From the NCBI RefSeq assembly GCF_014653695.1, contig NZ_BNAR01000008.1:186001-250000 (forward strand): a DNA stretch of 64,000 nt, given 5' to 3'. The DNA is from Lentzea cavernae. GTDB lineage: Bacteria; Actinomycetota; Actinomycetes; Mycobacteriales; Pseudonocardiaceae. The notes beneath the pieces were generated by a model. That model was not told the origin of the DNA. It searched no databases and saw nothing but the letters and a program-made list of their open reading frames with translations. Position numbers and translations under genes: made by a program. Of the stretch, positions 42,243 through 49,595 are shown in pieces; within the stretch, counting starts at the first letter, position 1, and every line of letters begins with the position of its first letter.

Positions 42243-42286
42243 TTGCGCCACTAATAAGCATCTGCATATTGTAAGCACATGCTTAT
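42243..42286 (+). promoter_or_regulatory. Leaderless promoter overlapped by a MarR-type operator
   Basis: TTGCGC (42243-42248), an 18-nt spacer and TATTGT (42267-42272) lie 6 nt before the ATG at 42279, predicting a leaderless mRNA. The inverted repeat ATAAGCAT (42254-42261) / ATGCTTAT (42279-42286), with an extra TAAGCA at 42272-42277, covers the promoter and even the start codon. A bound MarR dimer would block initiation. Confidence 0.65.
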
Positions 42287-42872
42287 CAATGAACTGTTGG
42301 CTCTTCACCGCACCGCGGTGGAGACCAGCGTCGAGATCGTGTCCCAGGTGTCGGTGGACGACCTGGGCAGGCGCACGCCGTGTGCCGAGTGGACGCTCAG
42401 CGACCTGCTCGCCCACATGACCGCCCAGCACCACGGCTTCGCCGCCGCGGCACGGGGCAGGGGAGCGGACCTCGCGGCCTGGGAGGTCCGTCCCGGCGCC
42501 GACTACGCGGAGGCGGCCGGGGACGTCCTCGCCGCGTTCGCGGAACCCGAAGTGCCGCAACGGGAGTTCGTGCTGCCCGAGTTCCAGCCGGTGTCGCGGT
42601 TCCCCGCGATCCAGGCGATCGGCTTCCACTTCATCGACTACGTGGTGCACGGCTGGGACGTCGCGCGCTCGCTCGGCGCCGACTACGACCTGGCTCCGGA
42701 ACTGGCCGAGCCCGCGCTGCGGATCGCGCTGAGCGTGCCGGGCGCGGGCAGGCTCGAACCCGGAGCCCCGTTCGGCCCGGCGCTGGAGGTCGAGGACTCG
42801 GATCCGTTGCGCCGTGTGCTGGCTGCCCTGGGGCGCTCACCCGACTGGGTTGTCAGCGACGCGACACGATGA
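42279..42872 (+). CDS. TIGR03086-family protein (DinB/mycothiol-maleylpyruvate-isomerase-like)
   Basis: The 197-residue helical protein has the family start LLALHRTAVETSVEIVSQVSVDDLGRRTPCAEWTLSDLLAHM and the late IQAIGFHFIDYVVHGWDVARSLG. The histidines in LLAHM and DYVVHGWD fit the three-His metal site of DinB-fold thiol-dependent transferases. Actinomycete members are thought to use mycothiol. It probably acts in detoxification. It is controlled from a leaderless promoter under a MarR-type palindrome and overlaps the convergent methyltransferase gene by 20 nt. Confidence 0.88.
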   Translation: MLINELLALHRTAVETSVEIVSQVSVDDLGRRTPCAEWTLSDLLAHMTAQHHGFAAAARGRGADLAAWEVRPGADYAEAAGDVLAAFAEPEVPQREFVLPEFQPVSRFPAIQAIGFHFIDYVVHGWDVARSLGADYDLAPELAEPALRIALSVPGAGRLEPGAPFGPALEVEDSDPLRRVLAALGRSPDWVVSDATR

Positions 42873-43599
42873 GGCGGAAGCCGGCGTCCCACTCGTCGAG
42901 GCCGAGCAGGTCCCGGTGCCGTTCGTGCCACCGGCCGCTGTGCAGGTCCGCGCGCAGCCGGCCGATGCCGCGCTCGACGGCGCCGGGATCGGTCTGGGCT
43001 AGCGCGGAGCAGGCACGCCGGACACCGGGATCGAGGTAGGCGGCAGGCCGCCGCCAGTAGGCCGGGAACACCCCGTCGGTGAAGTCCCACGGCACCGGCA
43101 GGGGCGTGACGGTGCCGGCACCGAGCTCGTGCGCGATGTCGTCGGCGGACGGCCGGGTCAGTTCGAGGGCCGCGATTTCCGGCACGTACTCGCGGACGAA
43201 CCAGAACTCGGTGTGCCGGCGCGTGTCGTAGGCGAGGACGACCCGCAGCGGCGCGATCCGGCGGAGTTCGGCCAGGCCCGCGCGCCAGTCGGTCCAGTGG
43301 TGCACCGTGAGCACGGCCAGTGCGGCGTCGACGGAGTCGTCCCGCACCGGCAACGCTTCGGCGACAGCGCGAACGGCCGGGCTCGCGCCCGGAGGCCGTT
43401 GGCGGATCATCTCGACGGACGGTTCGAGGGCCAGCGCCGTCCGGTCGCGCGGCTCGTAGGAACCGGTGCCCGCGCCGACGTCCGCGATGCGGAGGGCGCC
43501 GCCGAGCGCGGCGAGGACCTCGGCCATCCAGCGCGGGTCGGTGCGCCGTCCCGACGAGTACCCGGTGCCGATGTCGTCGTACAGGTCCCTGCCGCTCAC
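42853..43599 (-). CDS. Class I SAM-dependent methyltransferase
   Basis: The 248-residue enzyme has motif I as IADVGAGTGSYEP, an acidic strand end in LALEPSVEMIRQRP, and VDAALAVLTVHHWTDWRAGLAELRRI, the pattern of ubiquinone/menaquinone- or small-molecule-type methyltransferases. The N-terminal DDIGTGYSSGRRTDPRWM is typical of the family. The substrate is unknown. It is separated from the MFS gene by about 57 nt and reads in the same direction. Confidence 0.88.
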   Translation of the reverse strand: MSGRDLYDDIGTGYSSGRRTDPRWMAEVLAALGGALRIADVGAGTGSYEPRDRTALALEPSVEMIRQRPPGASPAVRAVAEALPVRDDSVDAALAVLTVHHWTDWRAGLAELRRIAPLRVVLAYDTRRHTEFWFVREYVPEIAALELTRPSADDIAHELGAGTVTPLPVPWDFTDGVFPAYWRRPAAYLDPGVRRACSALAQTDPGAVERGIGRLRADLHSGRWHERHRDLLGLDEWDAGFRLIVSRR

Positions 43600-43656
43600 G
43601 CCCGCCCCCAGCAGATCGATGTTCCTTCGACCGTAGCGATTCCAGGAGGGCCGCCC

Positions 43657-44853
43657 TCAGTGGTTCGCCCGCCCCGGGAAGGCGTGGCCGCGGGCGAAGA
43701 CCACGATCACCACGGTCGTCACCACGAGTGCCACCACGGCGAGCAGGAGCCATCCGGTGCCGAAACCCGCGAGGAGCAGGCCTCCGGCGAGCCCGCCGAG
43801 CCCGATGCCGATGTTCCAGGTCGTCACCATCATCGGCTGGGCCGCGTCGGCGTGTTCGCCCGCCGCCGCCATCAACGCCGACTGGAACAGGGTGGCCACA
43901 CCGCCGAAGGCGAGACCCCACACGGCGACGGCGAGGTAGGCCACGACGGGGTGGGCGGTGCCCAGCGACAGCGCCGCCGCGGCGACGGCGAAGAACACCG
44001 TGCTGAGCACGACGAGCGTGCGGTGGTGCCGGTCGACCAGCAGGCCCGTGAGCCAGATGCTGACGATGGACGCGATGCCGAAGTCGAGGAGGACCCACTG
44101 GACCTGGTCCGCGAGGCCGACGTCCGCCAGCACCGGTGCCACGTAGGTGTAGAGGACGGTGTGGGCGAGCACGTAGAGACCGGTGGCGAGCAGGATCGTC
44201 CGCAGCCCCTTCAACCGGAACAGCCGGTGCAACGGCATGCGCTCCCCGGCCTTGCGCCCCGCGAGGTTCGGGAGCTTCCACAGCGTCCACACGACCAGCA
44301 GGGCCGACAGGACGGTGACGAGCCCGAAGGTCAGCCGCCAGCCGACGACCTGACCGAGGAACGCCCCGAGCGGGACGCCCAGCGACAGCGCGACCGGGGT
44401 GCCGGCGAACGCGAAGGCCATCGCCCGGCCCTTCAGCGCGTCGCCCACGAGGCGTTGCGCGTATCCGCCGAGCAGGCTCCACGTCACGCCGGACGCCGCG
44501 CCCGCGACGAACCGCGCGGCCATCGTGAGGGTGTAGTCGAACGAGACCGCGGTGACGAGGTTGGCGACGAGGAAGCCGGCGAGCGCGACCACCAGCAGGT
44601 GGCGCCGGGGCCAGTGGCCGGTGGCGACCGCGACCGGGATCGCGGTCAGGAACGTGGCGACGGCGTAGATCGTGACCGTCTGCCCGGTCGCGGACTCGGA
44701 CACGCCGAGCGCCGCGCTCATCTGGGGGAGCACACCAGCGGGCAGCGCCTCCGTCAGCGTCGTGATGAACCCCGCGGTGAACAGGGCGATGAGAGCCGGA
44801 AGTGGCAGGCGTTCCGCCTGGGCCGGTGTGGTCCGTTCCCGGATCGTGGTCAT
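43657..44853 (-). CDS. MFS drug-type efflux transporter (DHA1 family)
   Basis: The 398-residue protein has 12 hydrophobic segments and the family stretches LPALIALFTAGFITTLTEALPAGVLPQMSAALGVSESATGQTVTIYAV and VAGAASGVTWSLLGGYAQRLV (motif C-like, shared by antiporters). It probably exports a drug or arabinose-like sugar with proton exchange. GGAGGAA precedes the ATG at 44853. The MerR gene lies just upstream on the same strand, and a 28-bp inverted repeat sits between them. Confidence 0.92.
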   Translation of the reverse strand: MTTIRERTTPAQAERLPLPALIALFTAGFITTLTEALPAGVLPQMSAALGVSESATGQTVTIYAVATFLTAIPVAVATGHWPRRHLLVVALAGFLVANLVTAVSFDYTLTMAARFVAGAASGVTWSLLGGYAQRLVGDALKGRAMAFAFAGTPVALSLGVPLGAFLGQVVGWRLTFGLVTVLSALLVVWTLWKLPNLAGRKAGERMPLHRLFRLKGLRTILLATGLYVLAHTVLYTYVAPVLADVGLADQVQWVLLDFGIASIVSIWLTGLLVDRHHRTLVVLSTVFFAVAAAALSLGTAHPVVAYLAVAVWGLAFGGVATLFQSALMAAAGEHADAAQPMMVTTWNIGIGLGGLAGGLLLAGFGTGWLLLAVVALVVTTVVIVVFARGHAFPGRANH

Positions 44854-44873
44854 GAGTGGTTCCTCCGCCTGGG

Positions 44874-44901
44874 CCGAAGTGCCGCTGGTGCGGTACTTCG
44901 G
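44874..44901. promoter_or_regulatory. 28-bp inverted repeat upstream of the MFS gene
   Basis: CCGAAGTGCC (44874-44883) and GGTACTTCGG (44892-44901) are 10-bp arms with one mismatch and an 8-nt spacer, 20 nt before the MFS start. It could be a MerR operator or an attenuator hairpin between the MerR and MFS genes. Confidence 0.45.
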
Positions 44902-44961
44902 CAAGCGTCGAACGTTCACACCGGTGAGAAGGCAAGGCGGTTCGGGGGAGACGTGCGTCTC

Positions 44962-45315
44962 TCACCCGCTGGCGACGGCGTCGAGGTAGGCGTCCATCGC
45001 CTCGAGGTTCCGCGCGAGGTCGTCGAGGCGGCCGGCCATGCGGTCCCGTTCCTCCCGGACCCGGTCGAGGAAGTCCGGGGCGGGGTACCGGGAACTCGCC
45101 GCCTCGGCGAGGCAGGGCAGCACGGCTCGGATGATCTCGGTCGTCATGCCCGCGTCGAGCAGGCTGCGGATCTGCTCGACCCTGGCGACGAGGGGCTCGT
45201 CGTAGTCGCGGTACCCGTTCTCCTGCCGCCTCGGGCTGAGGAGGCCTTGTTCCTCGTAGTAGCGCAGCAGCCGGGAGGACACGCCGGTCCTGTCGGACAG
45301 CTCTTTGATCCTCAT
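44962..45315 (-). CDS. MerR-family transcriptional regulator
   Basis: The 117-residue protein has the MerR winged helix at the start (MRIKELSDRTGVSSRLLRYYEEQGLLSPRRQENGYRDYDEPLVARVEQIRSLLDAGM) and a short coiled-coil (FLDRVREERDRMAGRLDDLARNLEAM), with no metal-binding cysteine cluster beyond one Cys. It likely responds to a drug or organic compound and activates the downstream MFS gene. It is divergent from a TetR gene with a 48-nt gap. Confidence 0.92.
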   Translation of the reverse strand: MRIKELSDRTGVSSRLLRYYEEQGLLSPRRQENGYRDYDEPLVARVEQIRSLLDAGMTTEIIRAVLPCLAEAASSRYPAPDFLDRVREERDRMAGRLDDLARNLEAMDAYLDAVASG

Positions 45316-45336
45316 CGCGCGGCTCCCGCCTCTATT

Positions 45337-45354
45337 TGACTGAATGTTCGGTAA
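45337..45354. promoter_or_regulatory. TetR operator, site 1 (imperfect), over the TetR promoter
   Basis: TGACTGAA-TG-TTCGGTAA is an imperfect copy (right half exact, left half six of eight) of the TTACCGAA-N2-TTCGGTAA palindrome found at 46900 and 46963. It overlaps a TAATGT -10 (45352-45357) that lies 6 nt before the TetR ATG, fitting autorepression of a leaderless gene. Confidence 0.6.
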
Positions 45355-45363
45355 TGTCGTGGC

Positions 45364-45930
45364 ATGGCGCGACCACCTTCCATCGACGAGGCCGAACTGC
45401 TCGACGCGTTGATCGCGGTTTTCCGGGAGAAGGGCTTCGACGGCACCGCGATCGGTGACCTGTCGGCCGCCTCGGGACTGCAGCGCGCGAGCCTCTACCA
45501 CCGCTACCCCAACGGCAAGGAGGAGATGGCCGAGGCGGTCCTCGCCAAGGTCGGCGAGCGGTTCCTGTGGATCCTGGCGCCGATGCGCGAGGACGAGGAC
45601 GTCGCGCGGGGGATGGCCGAGACCGCTCGCCGTCTCGGTGACTTCTACGGTGCGGGAGCGTTGTCCTGCGTGCTGGACACCATGACGCTGGCCGGGACAC
45701 CGGAACGGGTCCGGGAGCACGCGCGGTCGTTGGCGCAGGCGTGGATCAGCGCGATGGCCGAGGCGTCGCAACGTGCGGGGCGCGGGCCCGGCGAGGCGTT
45801 GCGCGCGGCCAAGGACGCGTTCCTGCGCATCGAGGGGGCGTTGGTGCTGGGGAGGGTGCTGGGCGACCACGAGGCCTTCGCCGAGAGCATCGCGCTCATG
45901 CCGAGCCTCCTGATGCCGGAGAAGGGCTGA
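45364..45930 (+). CDS. TetR-family transcriptional regulator of the redox cluster
   Basis: The 188-residue regulator has the HTH in ELLDALIAVFREKGFDGTAIGDLSAASGLQRASLYHRYPNGKEEMAEAVL, typical of the LmrA/YxaF-like TetR subgroup. The ATG at 45364 lies 6 nt after TAATGT, so the message is probably leaderless. An imperfect operator overlaps its own promoter, and two better copies flank the start regions of the ferredoxin-reductase and DsrE-like genes. These shared sites are direct sequence evidence for one small regulon. The ligand is unknown; given the targets, an electrophile or nitro-compound signal is plausible. Confidence 0.92.
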   Translation: MARPPSIDEAELLDALIAVFREKGFDGTAIGDLSAASGLQRASLYHRYPNGKEEMAEAVLAKVGERFLWILAPMREDEDVARGMAETARRLGDFYGAGALSCVLDTMTLAGTPERVREHARSLAQAWISAMAEASQRAGRGPGEALRAAKDAFLRIEGALVLGRVLGDHEAFAESIALMPSLLMPEKG

Positions 45931-45933
45931 CGG

Positions 45934-46878
45934 TCAGAGGTCGAGCACCAGCCGTGCGCACCGGGAGCGCGAGACGCAGATCATCATCGTGTCCGGCGCC
46001 GCGGAGTGGTCGAGGTAGTCGTCCCGGTGGTCCGGCACGCCCTCGACCACGCGGGTCTCGCAGGTGCCGCAGAACCCTTGCGCGCACGAGTAGTCCGCTT
46101 CGACGCCGGCTTCGAGCAGGGCGTCCAGCACCGAGACGCCTTCCTCCACTCGAACGTCCACTCCGGACCGCGCGCAGTGGACGTCGAACGCCGTGGTCCC
46201 CTCCTGCGCCTCCGGGGTGAACCGCTCCACGTGCACCGTGCCGGGTTCCCAGTCGCGGCAGGCGTCCTGCACCGCGTCGATCATCGATTCGGGGCCGCAG
46301 CAGTACACGGCGGTTCCGGCGCCGGGCGTGTCCAGCACCTCGGTGATCGGGATGCGGCCCGCGGTGTCGCGGGGGACCAGGTGGACGCGGTCCCCGAACT
46401 GGATCAGCTCGTCGGTGAAGGCCGTGGACGACCTGCTCCTGCCGCCGTACCAGAGGGTCCACGGCACGCCCGCCCGTTCGGCCTCGGTGATCATCGGCAG
46501 GAGCGGTGTGATGCCGATGCCGCCCGCCACGAACACGTACCGCTCGGCGGCTTCGAGTGTGAAGAGGTTTCTCGGTGCGCTGACGGTGAGGGGAACGCCC
46601 TCGCGCGCGTGGTCGTGGATCCACGCGGAACCGCCTCGCGACGGCTGTGCCAGGAGGATCGCGATCCGCCAGCTCGACCGGTCGGCCGGGTCGCCGCACA
46701 ACGAGTACTGGCGCGTCAGGCCGCTGGGCAGGGTCACGTCGACGTGCGCGCCCGGACGCCACGGCGGTAGGTCCTGACCGTCGGCGGGCACCAGCGTCAA
46801 GGCGATCACGCCCGTCGCGACCGGCGTTCTCGCCGCGATCGTGATGGCCGGTGTCGTGATGGACGGCGAGATGGTCAT
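45934..46878 (-). CDS. Phthalate-dioxygenase-reductase-type ferredoxin reductase (FMN/FAD, NADH, 2Fe-2S)
   Basis: The 314-residue reductase has the flavin motif RQYSL, the NAD-binding GGIGITPLLPMI and YCCGPESMID, and a C-terminal plant-type [2Fe-2S] domain with CAQGFCGTC plus the last Cys in MMICVSRS. It passes electrons from NAD(P)H to a partner oxygenase or reductase, as in the VanB/PDR group. GAGGAG precedes its ATG at 46878. It diverges from the DsrE-like gene across two TTACCG-N6-CGGTAA palindromes and is the likely electron donor for the cluster, perhaps for the PNPOx-like protein. Confidence 0.93.
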   Translation of the reverse strand: MTISPSITTPAITIAARTPVATGVIALTLVPADGQDLPPWRPGAHVDVTLPSGLTRQYSLCGDPADRSSWRIAILLAQPSRGGSAWIHDHAREGVPLTVSAPRNLFTLEAAERYVFVAGGIGITPLLPMITEAERAGVPWTLWYGGRSRSSTAFTDELIQFGDRVHLVPRDTAGRIPITEVLDTPGAGTAVYCCGPESMIDAVQDACRDWEPGTVHVERFTPEAQEGTTAFDVHCARSGVDVRVEEGVSVLDALLEAGVEADYSCAQGFCGTCETRVVEGVPDHRDDYLDHSAAPDTMMICVSRSRCARLVLDL

Positions 46879-46899
46879 GGCAGCTCCTCGGTCGGCTTG

Positions 46900-46917
46900 T
46901 TACCGAACGTACGGTAA
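46900..46917. promoter_or_regulatory. TetR operator, site 2
   Basis: TTACCGAACGTACGGTAA has perfect 6-bp arms around six bases and lies 22 nt upstream of the ferredoxin-reductase start. Together with site 3 it gives the consensus TTACCGAWCGTWCGGTAA, a near-perfect 18-bp palindrome. Confidence 0.8.
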
Positions 46918-46962
46918 AAAACAGGACCCGAGCAAACGGGTGTCATCGAGGTCACTTGTACT

Positions 46963-46980
46963 TTACCGATCGTTCGGTAA
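46963..46980. promoter_or_regulatory. TetR operator, site 3
   Basis: TTACCGATCGTTCGGTAA lies 43 nt before the DsrE-like gene and shares the exact arms of site 2, 63 bp away (six helical turns). This placement allows one regulator to control both divergent transcripts. Confidence 0.8.
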
Positions 46981-47023
46981 TTATGGATCGCGTTGGCCAG
47001 TCCGGAACTCGAGGAGAACTCTC

Positions 47024-47404
47024 ATGACCAGCAAGACCGCCGTAGTGGTGCTGTCCGACCCGTCCACCGGCTCCGAGGAGGCGCTGGGTCGCGTCTTCAA
47101 CGCGCTCGCCACCGCGTGGGAGTTCGCGCAGGGCGGCGAGGCCCTCGTCGTCTTCCAGGGCGCGGCGACCCGCTGGCCCGCCGTGCTGGCGGACCCGGAG
47201 CACCCCGCGCACGAGCTCTACACCGCGGTGAAGAAGCAGGTCGCCACGGTGGCGTCGCAGGGGTGCGCGGTCGTCTTCGGCGCGACCGAGGGCGTCGAGA
47301 ACGAGGACATCGACCAGATCAGCCAGAACCTGGCGCCCGGCACCAACGGTGTCGCGAGCATCAGGGAACTGGTCGTGTCCGGCTACAGCGTCCTGACCTT
47401 CTGA
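47024..47404 (+). CDS. DsrE/DsrF-like small protein
   Basis: The 126-residue protein shows the DsrE-like alternating fold: KTAVVVLSDPSTGSEEALGRVFNALATAWEFAQGGEALVVFQGAATRW, then KKQVATVASQGCAVVFGATEGV and IRELVVSGYSVLTF. The single Cys in SQGCAVVFGA occupies the place of the sulfur-relay cysteine of DsrE/YchN proteins. GAGGAGAA precedes its ATG at 47024. It heads a run of four genes on this strand under operators 2 and 3. A role in handling a sulfur atom or a redox switch is inference. Confidence 0.78.
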   Translation: MTSKTAVVVLSDPSTGSEEALGRVFNALATAWEFAQGGEALVVFQGAATRWPAVLADPEHPAHELYTAVKKQVATVASQGCAVVFGATEGVENEDIDQISQNLAPGTNGVASIRELVVSGYSVLTF

Positions 47405-47408
47405 CGTC

Positions 47409-48308
47409 ATGACCGGCCTCGTCGACCGGCTCGCCTTCCACCCCGGCGAGCTCGAAGCGCAAAGGGTGGCCGGAACCTCCGAGCTGGCGGCGAGGGTCCG
47501 GCCGATCATCTCCGACGCCATCCCGCGCGGGGCGTTCGACTTCCTGACACGCCAGCAGATGCTCGTGCTGGGCGCGCAGGACCACGACGGACGCCCCTGG
47601 GCCACCAGCCTCGTCGGCCAGGAGGGGTTCCTGTCCGCGGCCGGCCCGCACACGTTGCGGGCGAACGCGGTCGTGGTGCCCACAGACCCGTTGGCCGGCG
47701 TGCTGCGGGACGAAGCGGACGTGGGCACGCTGGCCATCGACCTGGTGATGCGCAAGAGGTTGCGCGTCAACGGCCGGTGGCGGCCCGTGGACGGCGGCGG
47801 TGAGATCGACGTGCACCAGGCGTTCGGCAACTGCCCGAAGTACATCCAGGCCCGCGTGATGACGCAGGAACCGGCGGGCTTCCGGCCCGTGGCGCGGCGG
47901 AGCGAGGTGCTCGACACGCGCCAGTCGGTCCTCGTGTCCACCGCCGACACGTTCTTCATCGCGACCGCCGTGGAAAGCGGTGCGGACGTCTCGCACCGCG
48001 GTGGCAACCCGGGTTTCGTGGAGGTCGTCTCGCCCGCTGAGCTGGTCTGGCCGGACTACGTGGGCAACGCGATGATGATGACCGCGGGCAACCTCAGCGT
48101 GAACCCGCTGGCGGGCTTGCTGTTCCCCGACTGGGACTCGGGGGCGACCCTGCAGCTGACGGGGACGGCGCAGGTGCGCCGGTCCGCCGGTGGCGGGAGC
48201 GGGCCCGCCAACGGGCACGAGACCGTCTTCCGGATCACCGAGGCGGTCTGGACCGAGAACGCCTTCCCCGCCGGGTGGACGGAGCCCGTCTACTCGCGCT
48301 TCAACTGA
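47409..48308 (+). CDS. Pyridoxamine 5'-phosphate oxidase-like flavin-binding protein
   Basis: The 299-residue protein has the split-barrel PNPOx-like pattern: FLTRQQMLVLGAQDHDGRPWATSLVGQEGFLSAAGPHTLRAN, VGTLAIDLVMRKRLRVNGR, and CPKYIQARVM. A second half repeats similar elements (FFIATAV...HRGGNPGFVEVV and AMMMTAGNLSVNPLAGLLFPDWDSGATLQLTGTAQV). In other actinomycetes this type is, as I recall, fused to a PDR-type ferredoxin reductase; here that reductase is encoded next door under the same operators. It starts 4 nt after the DsrE-like gene. It may reduce an organic or nitro substrate with F420 or FMN. Confidence 0.85.
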   Translation: MTGLVDRLAFHPGELEAQRVAGTSELAARVRPIISDAIPRGAFDFLTRQQMLVLGAQDHDGRPWATSLVGQEGFLSAAGPHTLRANAVVVPTDPLAGVLRDEADVGTLAIDLVMRKRLRVNGRWRPVDGGGEIDVHQAFGNCPKYIQARVMTQEPAGFRPVARRSEVLDTRQSVLVSTADTFFIATAVESGADVSHRGGNPGFVEVVSPAELVWPDYVGNAMMMTAGNLSVNPLAGLLFPDWDSGATLQLTGTAQVRRSAGGGSGPANGHETVFRITEAVWTENAFPAGWTEPVYSRFN

Positions 48309-48378
48309 AACGTCGACGAGCCGCCGGTCTCGCCCGAGGCCGGCGGCCGTCCCGGTGACTCCTCGATGGACGGTGACG

Positions 48379-49575
48379 ATGAACGACCGCTCGCACCTGA
48401 CGACCCGCGCCGCACGAGCGGGCGCCCACGGCACTTCCGGCCGGGGCGGACCGCTGGTGCCCGCGCTGCACCAGAGCACCGTGCACAGCTACCCGGACCT
48501 GGCCTCGCTGCACCGGGTTCTCGACGGAGAGGAACGCGGGCACGCCTACTACCGCTTCGGCCACTACAACGGCCGGTTGCTCGAAGAGGCCGTCGCGGAC
48601 CTGGAGGGCGCGCGGGACGCGGTCGCCACGGCGTCCGGCATGGCGGCGATCAGCGCCACGGTCCTCGCCTTGGCCGAGGCAGGAGACCACGTCGTCGCCG
48701 ACCGCAACGCCTACGGAGGCACCCGCGACCTGCTCGAGGCGGATCTTCCCCGCCTCGGCGCCGAGACCGCGCTCGTTGACGCGTCCGACCTCGCCGAGGT
48801 CGAGCGCGTCCTCACCCCGAGGACCAGGCTCCTGCTCGTCGAGGCGCTGACCAACCCGACGGTGCGGGTACCGGACCTGCCCGCCCTGGTCGCGCTCGCC
48901 GGCCGCACCGGGACCACCGTCGTCGTCGACGCGACCTTCGCCACGCCCGCCCTGTTCAGACCGCTCGAACACGGAGCGGACCTGGTCTGGCACAGCGTCC
49001 CCAAGTACCTCGGCGGCCACTCCGCCGCGATGGGAGGCATCGTCGCGGGCGGCAGCGACCTAGTCGGCAGGATCCGCCGCTCGGTCGTCCACCTCGGTGG
49101 CACGCTCGGCCCGTTCGACGCGTGGATGGCGTTGCTGGGCTTGAAAACCCTCCCGCTCAGGATGCGGGCGCACACCCGCGCGGCCACCACGGTCGCGGAG
49201 TTCCTCGCCGCACATCCGGCCGTGGCGCGCGTGCACCACCCGTCACGCCCCGACCACCCTCACGCCTCGACCGCCTCCCGGCTCTTCCCCCTGGGGACAG
49301 GAGGCATGCTCTCCTTCGAACTGCGCGGCGGCCGCCCCGCGGTCGACGAGCTGATCCGCCGCCTCGCGCCGTCCATCCCGCTCTCCCCGAGCCTCGCCGA
49401 CGTCGCGAGCACGCTCGTCCACCCCGCCACCACCACGCACCGGTCCCTGCCCGCGGACCAGCTCGAGCTGCTCGGGATCACCGACGGGCTGATCCGGCTC
49501 TCGGCCGGCATCGAGGAGCCCGCCGACCTCGTCGCCGAACTGGGCACCGCCCTCGCCCCACCAGAGCCGACATGA
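48379..49575 (+). CDS. PLP-dependent trans-sulfuration enzyme (cystathionine gamma-synthase/lyase family)
   Basis: The 398-residue enzyme is of the Cys/Met-metabolism PLP family. It has the tyrosine-rich YYRFGHYNGRLLEEAVADLEGARDAVATASGMAAI (cofactor phosphate region), VVVDATFATP, and the Schiff-base Lys209 in WHSVPKYLGGHSAAMGG, where the common HSATKY reads HSVPKY. The C-terminal LRLSAGIEEPADLVAEL is typical. It may make or cleave cysteine/homocysteine compounds and so supply thiols to the surrounding redox genes. The ATG at 48379 is 70 nt after the previous stop. Confidence 0.9.
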   Translation: MNDRSHLTTRAARAGAHGTSGRGGPLVPALHQSTVHSYPDLASLHRVLDGEERGHAYYRFGHYNGRLLEEAVADLEGARDAVATASGMAAISATVLALAEAGDHVVADRNAYGGTRDLLEADLPRLGAETALVDASDLAEVERVLTPRTRLLLVEALTNPTVRVPDLPALVALAGRTGTTVVVDATFATPALFRPLEHGADLVWHSVPKYLGGHSAAMGGIVAGGSDLVGRIRRSVVHLGGTLGPFDAWMALLGLKTLPLRMRAHTRAATTVAEFLAAHPAVARVHHPSRPDHPHASTASRLFPLGTGGMLSFELRGGRPAVDELIRRLAPSIPLSPSLADVASTLVHPATTTHRSLPADQLELLGITDGLIRLSAGIEEPADLVAELGTALAPPEPT

Positions 49576-49595
49576 GTCCTGAAAGGACGAACGCG

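Noticed and set aside
42683..44965. A 760-codon minus-strand frame and a 736-codon plus-strand frame (43129-45339)
   Set aside because: Both are shadows of the methyltransferase, MFS and MerR genes. They lack domains and show repetitive Arg/Gly/Pro composition.
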